Source: Aurantiochytrium sp. KH105
Lineage: Eukaryota; Sar; Bigyra; Thraustochytrida; Thraustochytriidae
Assembly (NCBI GenBank): GCA_003116975.1
Contig: BGKB01000003.1
Span: 558,001 to 622,000, forward strand
Length of the DNA: 64,000 bases
Direction of reading: 5' to 3'
Translations under genes and position numbers: made by a program
Part shown: positions 20,226 through 29,330 of the stretch, one piece after another
How positions within the stretch are numbered: position 1 is the first letter of the stretch
Layout: each line of letters starts with the position of its first letter
Notes under the pieces: generated by a model
Told to the model about the DNA's origin: nothing
Database searches by the model: none
Seen by the model: only the letters and a program-made list of their open reading frames with translations

Positions 20226-21616
20226 TTAGAACTCCTCGCCCTCCTCCTCGTCCTCGCCCTCGGCGGTCTCGGCGCCGACCTCCTCGTAATCCTTCTCGAG
20301 GGCGGCAAGATCCTCGCGGGCCTCCGAGAACTCACCCTCCTCCATACCCTCACCGACGTACCAGTGGACGAAGGCACGCTTGGCGTACATGAGATCGAAC
20401 TTGTGATCCATGCGCGAGGTGACCTCGCCGATAGCGGTGGTGTTGGAGATCATGGTGACCGCGCGCTGCACCTTGGCAAGATCGCCACCCGGGACAACGG
20501 TGGGGGGCTGGTAGTTGATGCCGACCTTGAATCCAGTGGGGCACCAGTCGACGAACTGAATGGTGCGCTTGGTCTTGACGGTGGCGATGGCGGCGTTGAC
20601 GTCCTTGGGGACGACATCACCACGGTACATGACGCAGCAGGCCATGTACTTGCCGTGGCGGGGATCGCACTTGACCATCATGTTGGCAGGCTCGAAGACC
20701 GAGTTGGTGATGTCGCCCACCGACATCTTCTCGTGGTAGGCCTTCTCGGCCGCGATGACGGGCGCGAAAGAGCAGAGGGGGAAGGAGATACGCGGGTACG
20801 GGACCAGGTTGGTCTGGAACTCGGTAAGATCGACATTAAGCTGGCCCTCGAAACGGAGCGAGGCAGTGATGGAAGAGATGCACTGAGCGACGAGACGGTT
20901 GAGGTTGGTGTAGGTGGGGCGCTCGATGTCGAGGTTGCGGCGGCAGATGTCGTACATGGCCTCGTTATCAATCATAAAGGCGACATCAGAGTGCTCGAGC
21001 ATGGTGTGCGAGCAGAGGACCGAGTTGTACGGCTCGACGACGGCGGTCGAGACCTGGGGCGAGGGGTAGACAGCGAACTCGACCTTGGACTTCTTGCCGT
21101 AGTCGATGGAGAGGCGCTCGAGGAGGAGGGAGCCGAAACCGGCACCGGTACCACCACCAAACGAGTGGAAGACCATAAAGCCCTGGAGACCAGTGCAGTT
21201 GTCGGCGAGCTTGCGGATGCGGTCGAGGACGAGGTCAACGATCTCCTTGCCGATGGTGTAGTGGCCACGGGCGTAGTTGTTAGCGGCATCCTCCTTGCCG
21301 GAGATGAGCTGCTCGGGGTGGTAGAGCTGGCGGTAGGTGCCGGTGCGGACCTCGTCGACGACGGTCGGCTCCAGGTCAACCATCACGCAGCGGGGCACGT
21401 ACTTGCCGGCGCCGGTCTCGCTAAAAAAGGTGTTGAACGAGTCATCGACGTTGCCGTCGGCCTCCTGCGAGCAGCTGGGCTTCTGGCCGTCGGGCTGGAT
21501 GCCGTGCTCGAGGCAGAAGAGCTCCCAGCAGGCGTTACCGATCTGGCAACCGGCCTCTGTGAATCAGTCGAATCATTATGAACGAGCCCATGCGTCAGTC
21601 TTTCTCTCCTTTCCTT

Positions 21617-21648
<32 letters not shown>

Positions 21649-22039
21649 ACGCGCGCGCGTGCATTCCTATTCTCGGGTCCGTGTTTTCTTTTTTTTCCTC
21701 TTTCCTGCTAAACGCGAAGAACCGCAACGGTCCTTTGCGCGAGATGGGTCCGGGAAAAGATAAGCGCACCACAAGGCACGAGACTTGGCTGCCTCGCATC
21801 GGGCGCAAGCAAGGCACGCGGGGCCGCGAGAAATGCTCGCTTGCTCGGACTCTCGAACGAGCAAGTGCGGCTTGGCATGGCTTGGCATGGCATGGCATGT
21901 GGCAAGTTCTTCTCTCAATCGAAGGAAGGAACGAACGGACGAAAGGGTGCCAGCAATCGACGCTCTGCATTGCGCCCAACCCTTCTCTCTACGTCGTGGA
22001 AAACTTACGGCCGAGGTGGATGAGAAGGACCTCACGCAT
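20226..22039 (-). CDS. Alpha-tubulin (two exons)
   Basis: The coding sequence is exon 1 at 22039-22009 (31 bases) joined to exon 2 at 21556-20226, giving 453 residues. The join restores [18 protein letters not shown] from codon 11 (C|AG) onwards. The donor is GTAAGT at 22008 and the acceptor CAG ends at 21557. Visible hallmarks are the GTP-binding loop [41 protein letters not shown], and the catalytic [14 protein letters not shown] near the end. The tail is EDEEEGEEF. It polymerises with beta-tubulin into microtubules. Two oddities are that residue 40 is Ser rather than the Lys acetylated in many flagellates (SCSQEADGN region), and that the chain ends in Phe rather than Tyr. The family assignment is certain; the isotype role is unknown. 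The long plus-strand frame across it is a shadow. Confidence 0.97.
21557..22008 (-). other. Spliceosomal intron of alpha-tubulin
   Basis: A 452-base phase-1 intron splits codon 11. It opens with GTAAGT and ends TTCACAG on the minus strand. It contains a CT/AG microsatellite at about 21622-21648. The pyrimidine content near the 3' end is weak. Confidence 0.93.
21622..21648. repeat. CT dinucleotide microsatellite inside the tubulin intron
   Basis: Uninterrupted CT run of about 13 units on the plus strand. Confidence 0.95.
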
Positions 22040-23198
22040 GGTGCTTGAACTTTGGTCTTGCGCGCGCGACGGGCTCTGTGCTTGGCTTGCTGCTGCTGCT
22101 GTTGCTGCGGCTGCTGCTGCGACGAGGCGGGTACGAGCAGGGAAGAAGGTCTGCTGGTGCGTAGGCGAAGGGGTTTTGCTGCGAAGCTGCGCCTCCTCCG
22201 GCCTCTCCGCGCCCGCCTCGGCGGCACAGTCTGTGCCGCCTCCTCGCCCCGCCTCAACGCCCGCCGCTCAACCGACACCCCGGGTCCCCCACAGCACGCG
22301 CACTCTGCCGCGCCCTGGCCAGCCTCTGCCGTGCGGTTCCTCCACTGCTTTCGACGCCCTATTACATTGGTCTTAAGAATACAGTGGAGTTTAGAGAGCG
22401 TAGGTCCGCGGAGAACTGGAATTTCCATCGACTCCCCCCTCTATAGCCAGTGACCAAGAAAAACGCACCCTAATGAAACGGCTCCCACGACCCTTCAACA
22501 CTGGAAGCCCCATGAGAAGGGGCTTAGGTCTAAACTATTAAATATTTCCCCGCAGTGACTCATATGTTTTCGGATTCGTAGCTTCAGGTGTGGAATTCAA
22601 GAGAGCAACTTCACGACCCATGCCACTGGAGATTCTTGCACTAGGTAAGGGCCCAGTGGACGGATCCGCGCCCTTCCAACCGACCTATTGTAACCGAGGG
22701 ACCCCAGCCCCGCCCAACGGATCTCTCCGCGCCGCTGTCCTCCTTTGCAATAGAGGAGGTCGGGGGGGAGAATAAGTGGGCGGGTGAGACGTAGAAAGCG
22801 AGGAAGGGCAGCGCAGCGAGCGGCGCGGAAGCAGCAGCGGGGTCGGGCCGGCGGTGAGGCCTCGTTCGAGCTTTTCCTTTCTTTCGTACGAGTGGTATTG
22901 GAGGAGGAGGGAGATGGTTTTGTTTGATATGGAGAGGAGCGAGAATGACGATGCGCTGATGCCAACAGCTCGCGCGCGTGAAGAGGCGTGACTCGAATGC
23001 ATGAGTCTGCGTCGCTCGATTCTCTTGCTTTTCATTTTTTTCTGGCTTCCTATTACTTGGGCGTTGTTAGCGTTGCGACCGCTTGTGTCCGGGCCCTCTT
23101 TCATCTCCAGCTGGACCTCGTTGAGTCGGGAGATGATGTGCAGCCAGCAGGCGCCGCATCTGGCTGCATCATCAGCGATATCATCATCATGATCACCA

Positions 23199-23236
23199 GG
23201 AGCAGCAGCAGCTGCTGCTGCAGCTGCTGCAGCGTG
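23199..23236. repeat. Inverted trinucleotide block (CAG)n-(CTG)n-CAG-(CTG)n
   Basis: AGCAGCAGCAGC is followed directly by TGCTGCTGCAGCTGCTGC, so the strand can fold back on itself as a triplet-repeat hairpin. It lies in non-coding DNA. Confidence 0.85.
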
Positions 23237-24151
23237 ACTCGGAAAGTCTGACCAGGAGAAAGAAAAAAGGGCCTGTAGCCGGCGCGGACCAATCGATCGA
23301 TCGAAGTGCCGTCGTGGCCCGGGCCGCATCGCATGCCGCGCTCCTAGCTTCATTTCCTTACAACTTATTTTCACAGTTCCGAGCAAGCGGCACTTCGGCG
23401 CGGCAGACAGAGTCCCGAGAGCGGGAGAGTGTGAGAGGTGAGAGAGCGAGCGGGGGAGAGCGCAGGTGGCACAGCGCGCAACGTGCTTCGTTGGGTGCGC
23501 GCGCTCAACGACTTTATTTTTTTCTGTTGCAATATCACCGGCCTCCTTGTTCTTCCTTTTGGTTTTTATTCCGACGAGGACTGCTCGTGCTTCCATCACA
23601 TCTCGTGCCATCGATCCATCCATCGAGCCAGCCAGCCAGCCATTATCGTAGATTGTTTGGGTTGCCTGTGCAAGAACTTGCGTCGAGACTCGGAACTTGC
23701 TTTGATCATGAGGCCCAACCGGCTGCCCCTACGAGTCATTTCATCCATCATCACCACCACCTTCATTACCATTTTTATCTCCGTGTCTCAAGCCTAGGAT
23801 GGCGAGACTGACAGTGAGAGAGATGAGGTGCTTGTGCTGGACGCAGTCGTTCGGCTGGCTGATCGTGCTGCAGCTGCTGGCAGCGACACGACATGCTCGT
23901 TAAAGGTCCAGCTGGCTGCTGGCAGCCTCGCCTGCGCCGCGAAGCTTTGAAGATCATCATGAAGCTGCAGAGAAATGCTGCGAAAGTCCTCGTCCCACCA
24001 TACGGCAACGCGAGGCGTCGCATCGCGCGCGCACCGTGTCACGACCTGTGTCTTGCCGGGGACACGAACAGGCAGCAGATAGGGGAGAGAGAGAGTGGGG
24101 AGTGTAGGCGATCCCACGCGCCAACTGTAAACAACAGTTGCTGGGGCGGGT

Positions 24152-24346
24152 GGCGCAAGTGCGCTATCGGCCGTGCGCAAGTGACCCTGGCGCGGATATC
24201 CGACTTGCGACGCGCCACGCGCAAGTGGGCTGCGCGGAGGGTGGGTGGCTGCGAGCCCGCAAGTGCGCTATGGCCGCGCGCAAGTGCGCTTCGGCCGCGA
24301 CGCAAGTGCGCTATCGGCGCCGCGCAAGTGCGCTATCGGCGCCGCG
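24152..24346. promoter_or_regulatory. Cluster of CGCAAGTG(CGC) boxes upstream of CK2 beta
   Basis: Seven copies of a CGCAAGTG core lie within about 195 bases (near 24154, 24175, 24218, 24259, 24279, 24301 and 24323). Most are extended to GCGCAAGTGCGC followed by TATCGG. The last two are exact tandem copies of a 22-base unit beginning CGCAAGTGCGCTATCGGCG. They could be protein-binding sites or a minisatellite; the same core occurs singly upstream of other genes in the window. Confidence 0.6.
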
Positions 24347-24569
24347 GGGCTCGCTCTCCCTGTCTCTCAAGCAGAGCAGAGCAGAGCAGATCGAGCGCGA
24401 AGGAGGCCGGCTGCACGGGCGCGGGCGAGCACGGGCCGGCGGGCGGAGCGGCGGGCGGGCTTGCTACCGCGCGCCGAGGAGGCGGGCGGGCGGCCGTCCC
24501 TGCGCGGTAGGCTACCGCGCGGCGCGGCGCAGGCGGCGCCCGGAGACTCGACGCGCGGAAGGGGGCCAT

Positions 24570-24610
24570 CCATCCATTCATTCCATTCATTCTTTCATCC
24601 ATCCATCGAT
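24570..24610. repeat. CATC/CATT tract upstream of CK2 beta
   Basis: Degenerate run of CATC and CATT units ending in ATCGATCGACC, resembling the tract in the GARP gene leader. Confidence 0.8.
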
Positions 24611-25015
24611 CGACCGCTGCGAGCCGTGCGTCGAGCGAGAGACGCGAGCGCGCGCACGCGCCTACGCGGGAGCGAGCGCGAGAGCGAGAGCGGGAGGGAA
24701 GGAGCGTGCTGTGCCGTGCCCCGGCTCTCTTTTCTTTGCTTTCCTTTTTCGACAAGGCCGCTTTCCAGACCAGGCGTCCGTCTGCTTGAAGAAAGCGAGC
24801 GAGCTCGGCAACAAGAGCCCAGAAACCCGGAGCAGCTCACCCCGCCCGAATTTAACGAAGCAGACACGTGTTGCTGTACGAAGGACGGCTTGAGCGGAAA
24901 AAAAAGGAAAAAAAGAAAAGGATAAGAGGCGAAGCAAAAAGCAGAGTTTTCGGAGAGACCTCCGCACGCGGCGCCTTCATCATCTGAACAACCGCCAGCC
25001 AGTCCAAGGGACGCT

Positions 25016-25753
25016 ATGGGAGATCGCAGATTGATGATGTCTTCAAGCAGCGAGGGCGACTCCTCTGGCGTGGAGAGCTGGATCGAGTGGTTTTGCAAGC
25101 AGGAGGGCAATGAGTTTTTCTGCGAAGTGGACAGACGCTACATCGAGGACAGCTTCAACCTTTACGGTCTGCGGGAAATCATTGGTCCCAATTTTAAGCG
25201 CTGCCTGGACGTGATTCTTGACCGCATCGAGCCCACCAGCAGCGACGAGGCGCTCGAGCGCCAGGTTCAGGATCTCTACGGCCTCATTCACGCGCGCTTC
25301 ATCATCACCAAACGAGGGCAGGACAAGATGCGGAGGAAAATGAAAGACATCGACTTTGGCGTCTGCCCAAGACTTCCCTGCCAACAGCAACCCGTCTTGC
25401 CAGTAGGGCTCAAGGACGAAATCGATGTTTCCGGGGTTATGGTCTACTGCCCCAGGTGCAACGACGTCTTTTTGCCGGCAAACCGCTGCGGCTACCGGAG
25501 CGACGACATGGACCTTGATGGCGCCTACTTTGGCACCACCTTTCCACACCTCTTCATGATGCAATTTCCTGAACTCTGGCCGCCTGCGCCCATCCGAGTG
25601 GAGTCCTATGTACCTCGCGTTTTCGGTTTCAAGGTGCGTTTGCCCACGCGACCTCTCGCTGACGAAGATACTGTCATGCACGATGAGAGCAAACCAAACC
25701 CGATGCCTGCCGTTCAAGATCAGCAGCAGGTTGCCAACGACGCCAAGAAGTAA
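25016..25753 (+). CDS. CSNK2B: Casein kinase 2 regulatory subunit beta
   Basis: The protein has 245 residues. It opens with the family-typical acidic/Ser region and SSGVESWIEWFCKQEGNEFFCEVD, followed by RRYIEDSFNLYGL. The zinc-finger cysteines that mediate beta-beta dimerisation are visible as CPRLPCQQQPVLPVG and YCPRCNDVFLP. DGAYFGTTFPHLFMM matches the conserved C-terminal core. The tail after residue 215 is a short hydrophilic extension compared with the approximately 215-residue animal protein. It forms the tetrameric CK2 holoenzyme with catalytic alpha subunits, a constitutive Ser/Thr kinase in nucleus and cytoplasm. The start at 25016 gives MGDRRLMMSSSSEGD; MMSSSS is an alternative start six codons later. 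No intron is needed. Confidence 0.96.
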   Translation: MGDRRLMMSSSSEGDSSGVESWIEWFCKQEGNEFFCEVDRRYIEDSFNLYGLREIIGPNFKRCLDVILDRIEPTSSDEALERQVQDLYGLIHARFIITKRGQDKMRRKMKDIDFGVCPRLPCQQQPVLPVGLKDEIDVSGVMVYCPRCNDVFLPANRCGYRSDDMDLDGAYFGTTFPHLFMMQFPELWPPAPIRVESYVPRVFGFKVRLPTRPLADEDTVMHDESKPNPMPAVQDQQQVANDAKK

Positions 25754-27189
25754 ATTGTGTGACTTGTTTCCTTTGTGCTCCGAGTCAATCTTTCCTTTTT
25801 GCTTGGCCGGAGCGCAAGCCGGAATTTGTGCCACTTACCTCTATGGCTGTCTCTTTCGCGCGAACAGTCACACCAATACGAGGCTCGAGCGCGATGGTGG
25901 GCGTGGAGTGAGAGAAAGAGTTTATTTTGATTTTTCTCTGCGCTCCTCCGAATCACGTCACCTCATCACTCCACTCCACCTACTCCATTCTACTACTCTA
26001 CTCCATTCCGAATCTACTCCACTCCACTCCACGCCATGCCACTCTCTTTGTTGTTCACCCAAGCTGTCACCTGAACTGGCGGTTTGGCGATCGGGCAAAT
26101 GAGCAAGTGGATAAACAAATGGGTGGGGGCTATTGTCAAGCGACCGCCGGCATGCGATTGAGAAACGCGCGATAGCTGACACTCTGGGTACCTGTGCATT
26201 GCGCATTGCTTGCTGCTTTGGCTTGTCTCCCTGCCTGACTTCCTGCCTGCCTGCTTGCCTGCGTCGTCGCACCAGAGAATCATCTATCTATCACATCTCA
26301 TCTTATCTCGACGAACCCCAATGAGCATTCTGAAGACGAAGACGAAGACAATAACGATGTTGATGCTATGCATTTTCTTTTGCTTGCTATTCCGTTTTTG
26401 GCTTCCGCCTATCTGAAGTACAAAGGTTCCATAAATTCCAAAGGTAATTAACATCCCAAAGCTTCTTCTTGCGTGGCCGCGGTGTGGACGTCCCACCGCG
26501 CATTTCTCAACAACATAATGGTAATCGGGCTCCGCCCGTCGATTGACCCCGACGATTAGCAAACATGTCCTCGATCAATTTTTTTCGACTGATACCGTGC
26601 TACTTTTGCGGCACGTGATCCACGACGCGGTCGTGCGACTGCTAGCAGGGCCCATTCAACGTCTCTCTCTCTCTCTATGACAGTTTGCACGTCGATGAGT
26701 AAGCCGGCTGAGCACGTGCGTTACACCGGATCTCTCTAGGCCAAAGTCTAAGTGGCGGCTTATACCTTTGCGAGGATCAACGTGCAGGCGGTCTCATGCC
26801 AGGCCGCTAGCCTGCAAGCTCGCGTCGCACTACGCATAAACATCGGCCACAGTGCAAGAGAAGCAAGCAAAAAGAGTACGTCTCAGCTACTCTGGCTTCT
26901 TTAGGAGACAGTGGATTCACTCAACGGTCAAGAAACACGTTGAGATAAGTGCATCGCGAGGTGTCCGCCGCGATGGAAAGGAAAGAAAGGAGGCAAACGC
27001 ATTGGAGCACGCCGCGGCGGCAAACTCGTAACGCAAGCTCTTGCGCATACGCTGACCTACGAGACGTCGCAAGACACGAGCACAAGGACGCGACTTACAA
27101 AGCAAAGGAAGCGAAGTCTTGATCTTCACAATTTTTTGGCGCAACGAGTGAATACGCACAAGAGTCGTAGACACGCGACTCCGAGCAAA
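25754..27189. other. Intergenic region between CK2 beta and the EGF-repeat gene
   Basis: AT-richer than most spacers here. It has a degenerate ACTCC/CTCCA minisatellite (25970-26040), a CTGC/CTTG run (26225-26265) and a short CT run (26660-26678). No gene or RNA was recognised. Confidence 0.6.
25970..26040. repeat. Degenerate CTCCA minisatellite
   Basis: Repeated ACTCC/CTCCA/CTACT pentamers with many variants in the 3' flank of CK2 beta. Confidence 0.7.
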
Positions 27190-27990
27190 ATGACGAGCAA
27201 GGCTATCGCCCTCCTCGCTATGGTGGCCGTCCTTCTTGGCGGCGCCAACGCCGAGTGCCCAAACCAGTGCAGTGGCCATGGTCGCTGCTCGAACAACGCC
27301 ATGTCGTTTTCCACCGCAACTTCGACGGTCCCGCGCATCCAGCTGCCCACCGGCGGCACTTACTCACAGTACGGCTGGGACACAGCCAACGTGAAGAAGG
27401 ACAGCTGCACTTGCTTTACTCGTCTCGAGGAGGGCAACACTGTTTATGCATGGCAGGGCGCTGATTGCTCGGAGCGCACGTGCCCGTACGGCAAGTCGTG
27501 GGACGCGGCGCCGCATGCAAACGACGCCCATGATATCCAGGCCGAGTGCTCAGGTCGTGGCCTCTGCGACCGTAACACCGGCACTTGCGAGTGCTTCCCC
27601 GGCTACGAGGGCAAGGGTTGCCGCCGTATGTCCTGCCCTAACGATTGCAGCGGCCACGGTCGCTGCAAGACGCTCCACGAAATTGCTAAGCTTCGCTCGG
27701 AGAACACCAACTGGTCGCCGTTTACCGAGTTCGATTACGCGAGTGTTGTTTACGATAGTGCTTGGGATGCTCACAAGGTCCAGGGCTGCGAGTGCGACGA
27801 GGGCTTCAAGGGCGCGGATTGCTCTCTTGTCGAGTGCCCATCTGGCACTGACCCCATGGGCGGCCCTGGCGCGACCAGCGGCCGTGAGTGCTCGGGTCGC
27901 GGCATTTGCGACTATGGCTCTGGTGTTTGCAGCTGCTTCGAGACCTACGGCGGCGACAAGTGCGAGATCCAGAAGCAGTCTTATCTTTAA
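27190..27990 (+). CDS. Secreted EGF-like repeat protein
   Basis: The protein has 266 residues. A signal peptide is evident (MTSKAIALLAMVAVLLGGANA). Four Cys-rich modules follow with the EGF/tenascin spacing. CPNQCSGHGRCSNN is the first. ECSGRGLCDRNTGTCECFPGYEGKGC is the second, and CPNDCSGHGRCKT with GCECDEGFKGADC is the third. ECSGRGICDYGSGVCSCFETYGGDKC is the last. There is no membrane helix after the signal, so the protein should be secreted, perhaps into the cell wall or ectoplasmic-net matrix; that location is inference. The partner is unknown. The start is the ATG preceded by GCAAA; the frame upstream begins with a TTG and is not needed. Teneurin-like and other EGF families share the modules, so no specific orthology is claimed. 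Confidence 0.88.
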   Translation: MTSKAIALLAMVAVLLGGANAECPNQCSGHGRCSNNAMSFSTATSTVPRIQLPTGGTYSQYGWDTANVKKDSCTCFTRLEEGNTVYAWQGADCSERTCPYGKSWDAAPHANDAHDIQAECSGRGLCDRNTGTCECFPGYEGKGCRRMSCPNDCSGHGRCKTLHEIAKLRSENTNWSPFTEFDYASVVYDSAWDAHKVQGCECDEGFKGADCSLVECPSGTDPMGGPGATSGRECSGRGICDYGSGVCSCFETYGGDKCEIQKQSYL

Positions 27991-28225
27991 TTTAGCGATG
28001 ATATGATTGATGCCTTTTCCCACATCCCTGTAGTTGCAAGCAGTTTCCGTTCAAGTTGTCGTAGTGCGCGTGCATAAACACTATTTTTGGATTCCCTTGA
28101 TCAATGCGAGCGGCCTATACCAACTAAAAACGCGTGCCGCTGCCCCACATGACACGAGTTCCCCGCACGGGCACACTTTTCTTTTTGGCCGCCACTGCAT
28201 GTCGAGCGCCCTCCCTCGTCGCTGG

Positions 28226-28845
28226 CTGACTCGGCCGCATAGGGTTCCGATCCAGTGGAATTTGGTTGTTCTTGCGCTGCATCCCGATGAGCAGGCCAAG
28301 GTGCGAGCCGAGGTCAGGGACAAGCTCGGCGAAAATTTTTGCACAAAATCGATCAAGATGCCTGTTCTTGAGCCTTTTATTCGTGAGACCCATCGCTTTT
28401 ATCCTTCTTCGTACATGGCAAGCATGCGTGCATTTGGATCATGCAATTGTCCTAACCAGGTCTCGCGTCAGAGTGCCGACTGGAATGACGTTGCAGCTGG
28501 CTTCTACAATGACGACTCGCGATTTGCGCTTCATTTCCGACGCAGATGAGTTCAAACCTGAACGTTATTTGCGCGAGAACATTCGTGCACGCAAGGGCTG
28601 CCCTATGTCGTCCAAGCTCGATCCCTTCATTTGCAAGGACCCCTTTGGTGCCGGTGTTCGTGTTTGCCTTGGCAAGCGCGCTGCTGAAATTGAGGCTCGC
28701 ACCCTTCTCTGCGAGCTTGTGCGCGATTCCAAGCTCGTTGTCGATCCTGCGAATGCGAAACGTCCAAGAACAAAACCACCACGGTCAACATTCCTAACCC
28801 GATGCCTAAGATTCGGCTCGCGCGCATTTGGCAGGTCGACGTGAG
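28226..28845 (+). pseudogene. Truncated cytochrome P450 pseudogene
   Basis: The 3' third of a P450 closely related to the three downstream copies. Homology begins in the I-helix region (IQWNLVVLALHPDEQAKVRAE). It includes the K-helix ExxR as IRETHRFYP and continues through FKPERYLRENIRARKGCPMSSKLD and the heme loop FGAGVRVCLG. The N-terminal two thirds are absent. The frame changes once near 28420 (between MRAFG and LDHAIVL) and again near 28765, after which the C-terminal NPMPKIRLAR lies in a third frame. It is a decayed tandem duplicate, closest by eye to the second intact copy (34.3-36.0 kb), which shares HPDEQAKVRAE and MSSK. Confidence 0.9.
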
Positions 28846-28849
28846 ACGC

Positions 28850-29330
28850 GCTTTCTTCATCGGCCGAATGAACCTTGAACTCGCGCATTTGCATTGAACT
28901 TTACATGCGAGAGACTAGGCACTGCAGTCACAGTCAATCAATCATCTTCACAAGTTTTGCCTTCGTTTGCAGGAAAAAATGATGACCCTGCCTTTGTCTC
29001 AAAAGAAATCACAGGCTCGGCGGTCTCGGAGACTCCTAGTCTTTCCTAGTAGGCTCGGCTCAGGCTTCTCGAAGAGCAACAATTTCTTGCTCTCTTGGAT
29101 CTAATGGGTAGAATACACACCCGCCTGTGATGTGTGTAGGTTTGCGCCATAAAATTGCACCTGGTTCAAACGTCGGTGTGGAGCCAAGAGGAGGCAAAGT
29201 CGAAGCGTGCGGCCGGCGCTCGCTCGCTTGCCTACTCGCCTGCTCGCCTGCTCGGCCTGCTCGCCTGCTCGCTTGCTTGCTTGCTTGCTTTAATATTCGC
29301 GTGCGCCCTCGTTCGAGTGTGCGAAGAAAG
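28850..29330. other. Spacer and leader before the first intact P450
   Basis: Contains a short hairpin (ACACACCCGCCTGTGATGTGTGT, about 29114-29136) and a pyrimidine-rich GCCTGCTC/CTTG tract (29222-29291) ending about 40 bases before the start codon. No other gene seen. Confidence 0.6.
29269..29291. repeat. CTTG tetranucleotide tract in the P450 leader
   Basis: About five CTTG units directly upstream of the P450 coding region. This is the opposite strand sense to the CAAG tracts upstream of several other genes here. Confidence 0.9.

Larger units (their letters stand above)
22040..25015. other. Long divergent intergenic region between alpha-tubulin and CK2 beta
   Basis: About 3 kb with no gene I can support. 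It contains a CTG-rich tract (22088-22128), an AT-richer segment (22370-22620) and an inverted CAG/CTG block (23199-23236). It also holds the CGCAAGTGCGC box cluster (24152-24346) and a CATC/CATT tract (24570-24610). The open frames here are GC-driven and overlap each other on both strands. Both flanking genes are housekeeping genes, so their promoters lie at the two ends. Confidence 0.55.

Noticed and set aside
20121-21581. 486-codon plus-strand frame opposite alpha-tubulin
   Set aside because: Antisense shadow produced by the strong codon bias of the tubulin gene.
29100-29175. tRNA B-box-like GGTTCAAAC
   Set aside because: No A-box at the right distance and no cloverleaf.
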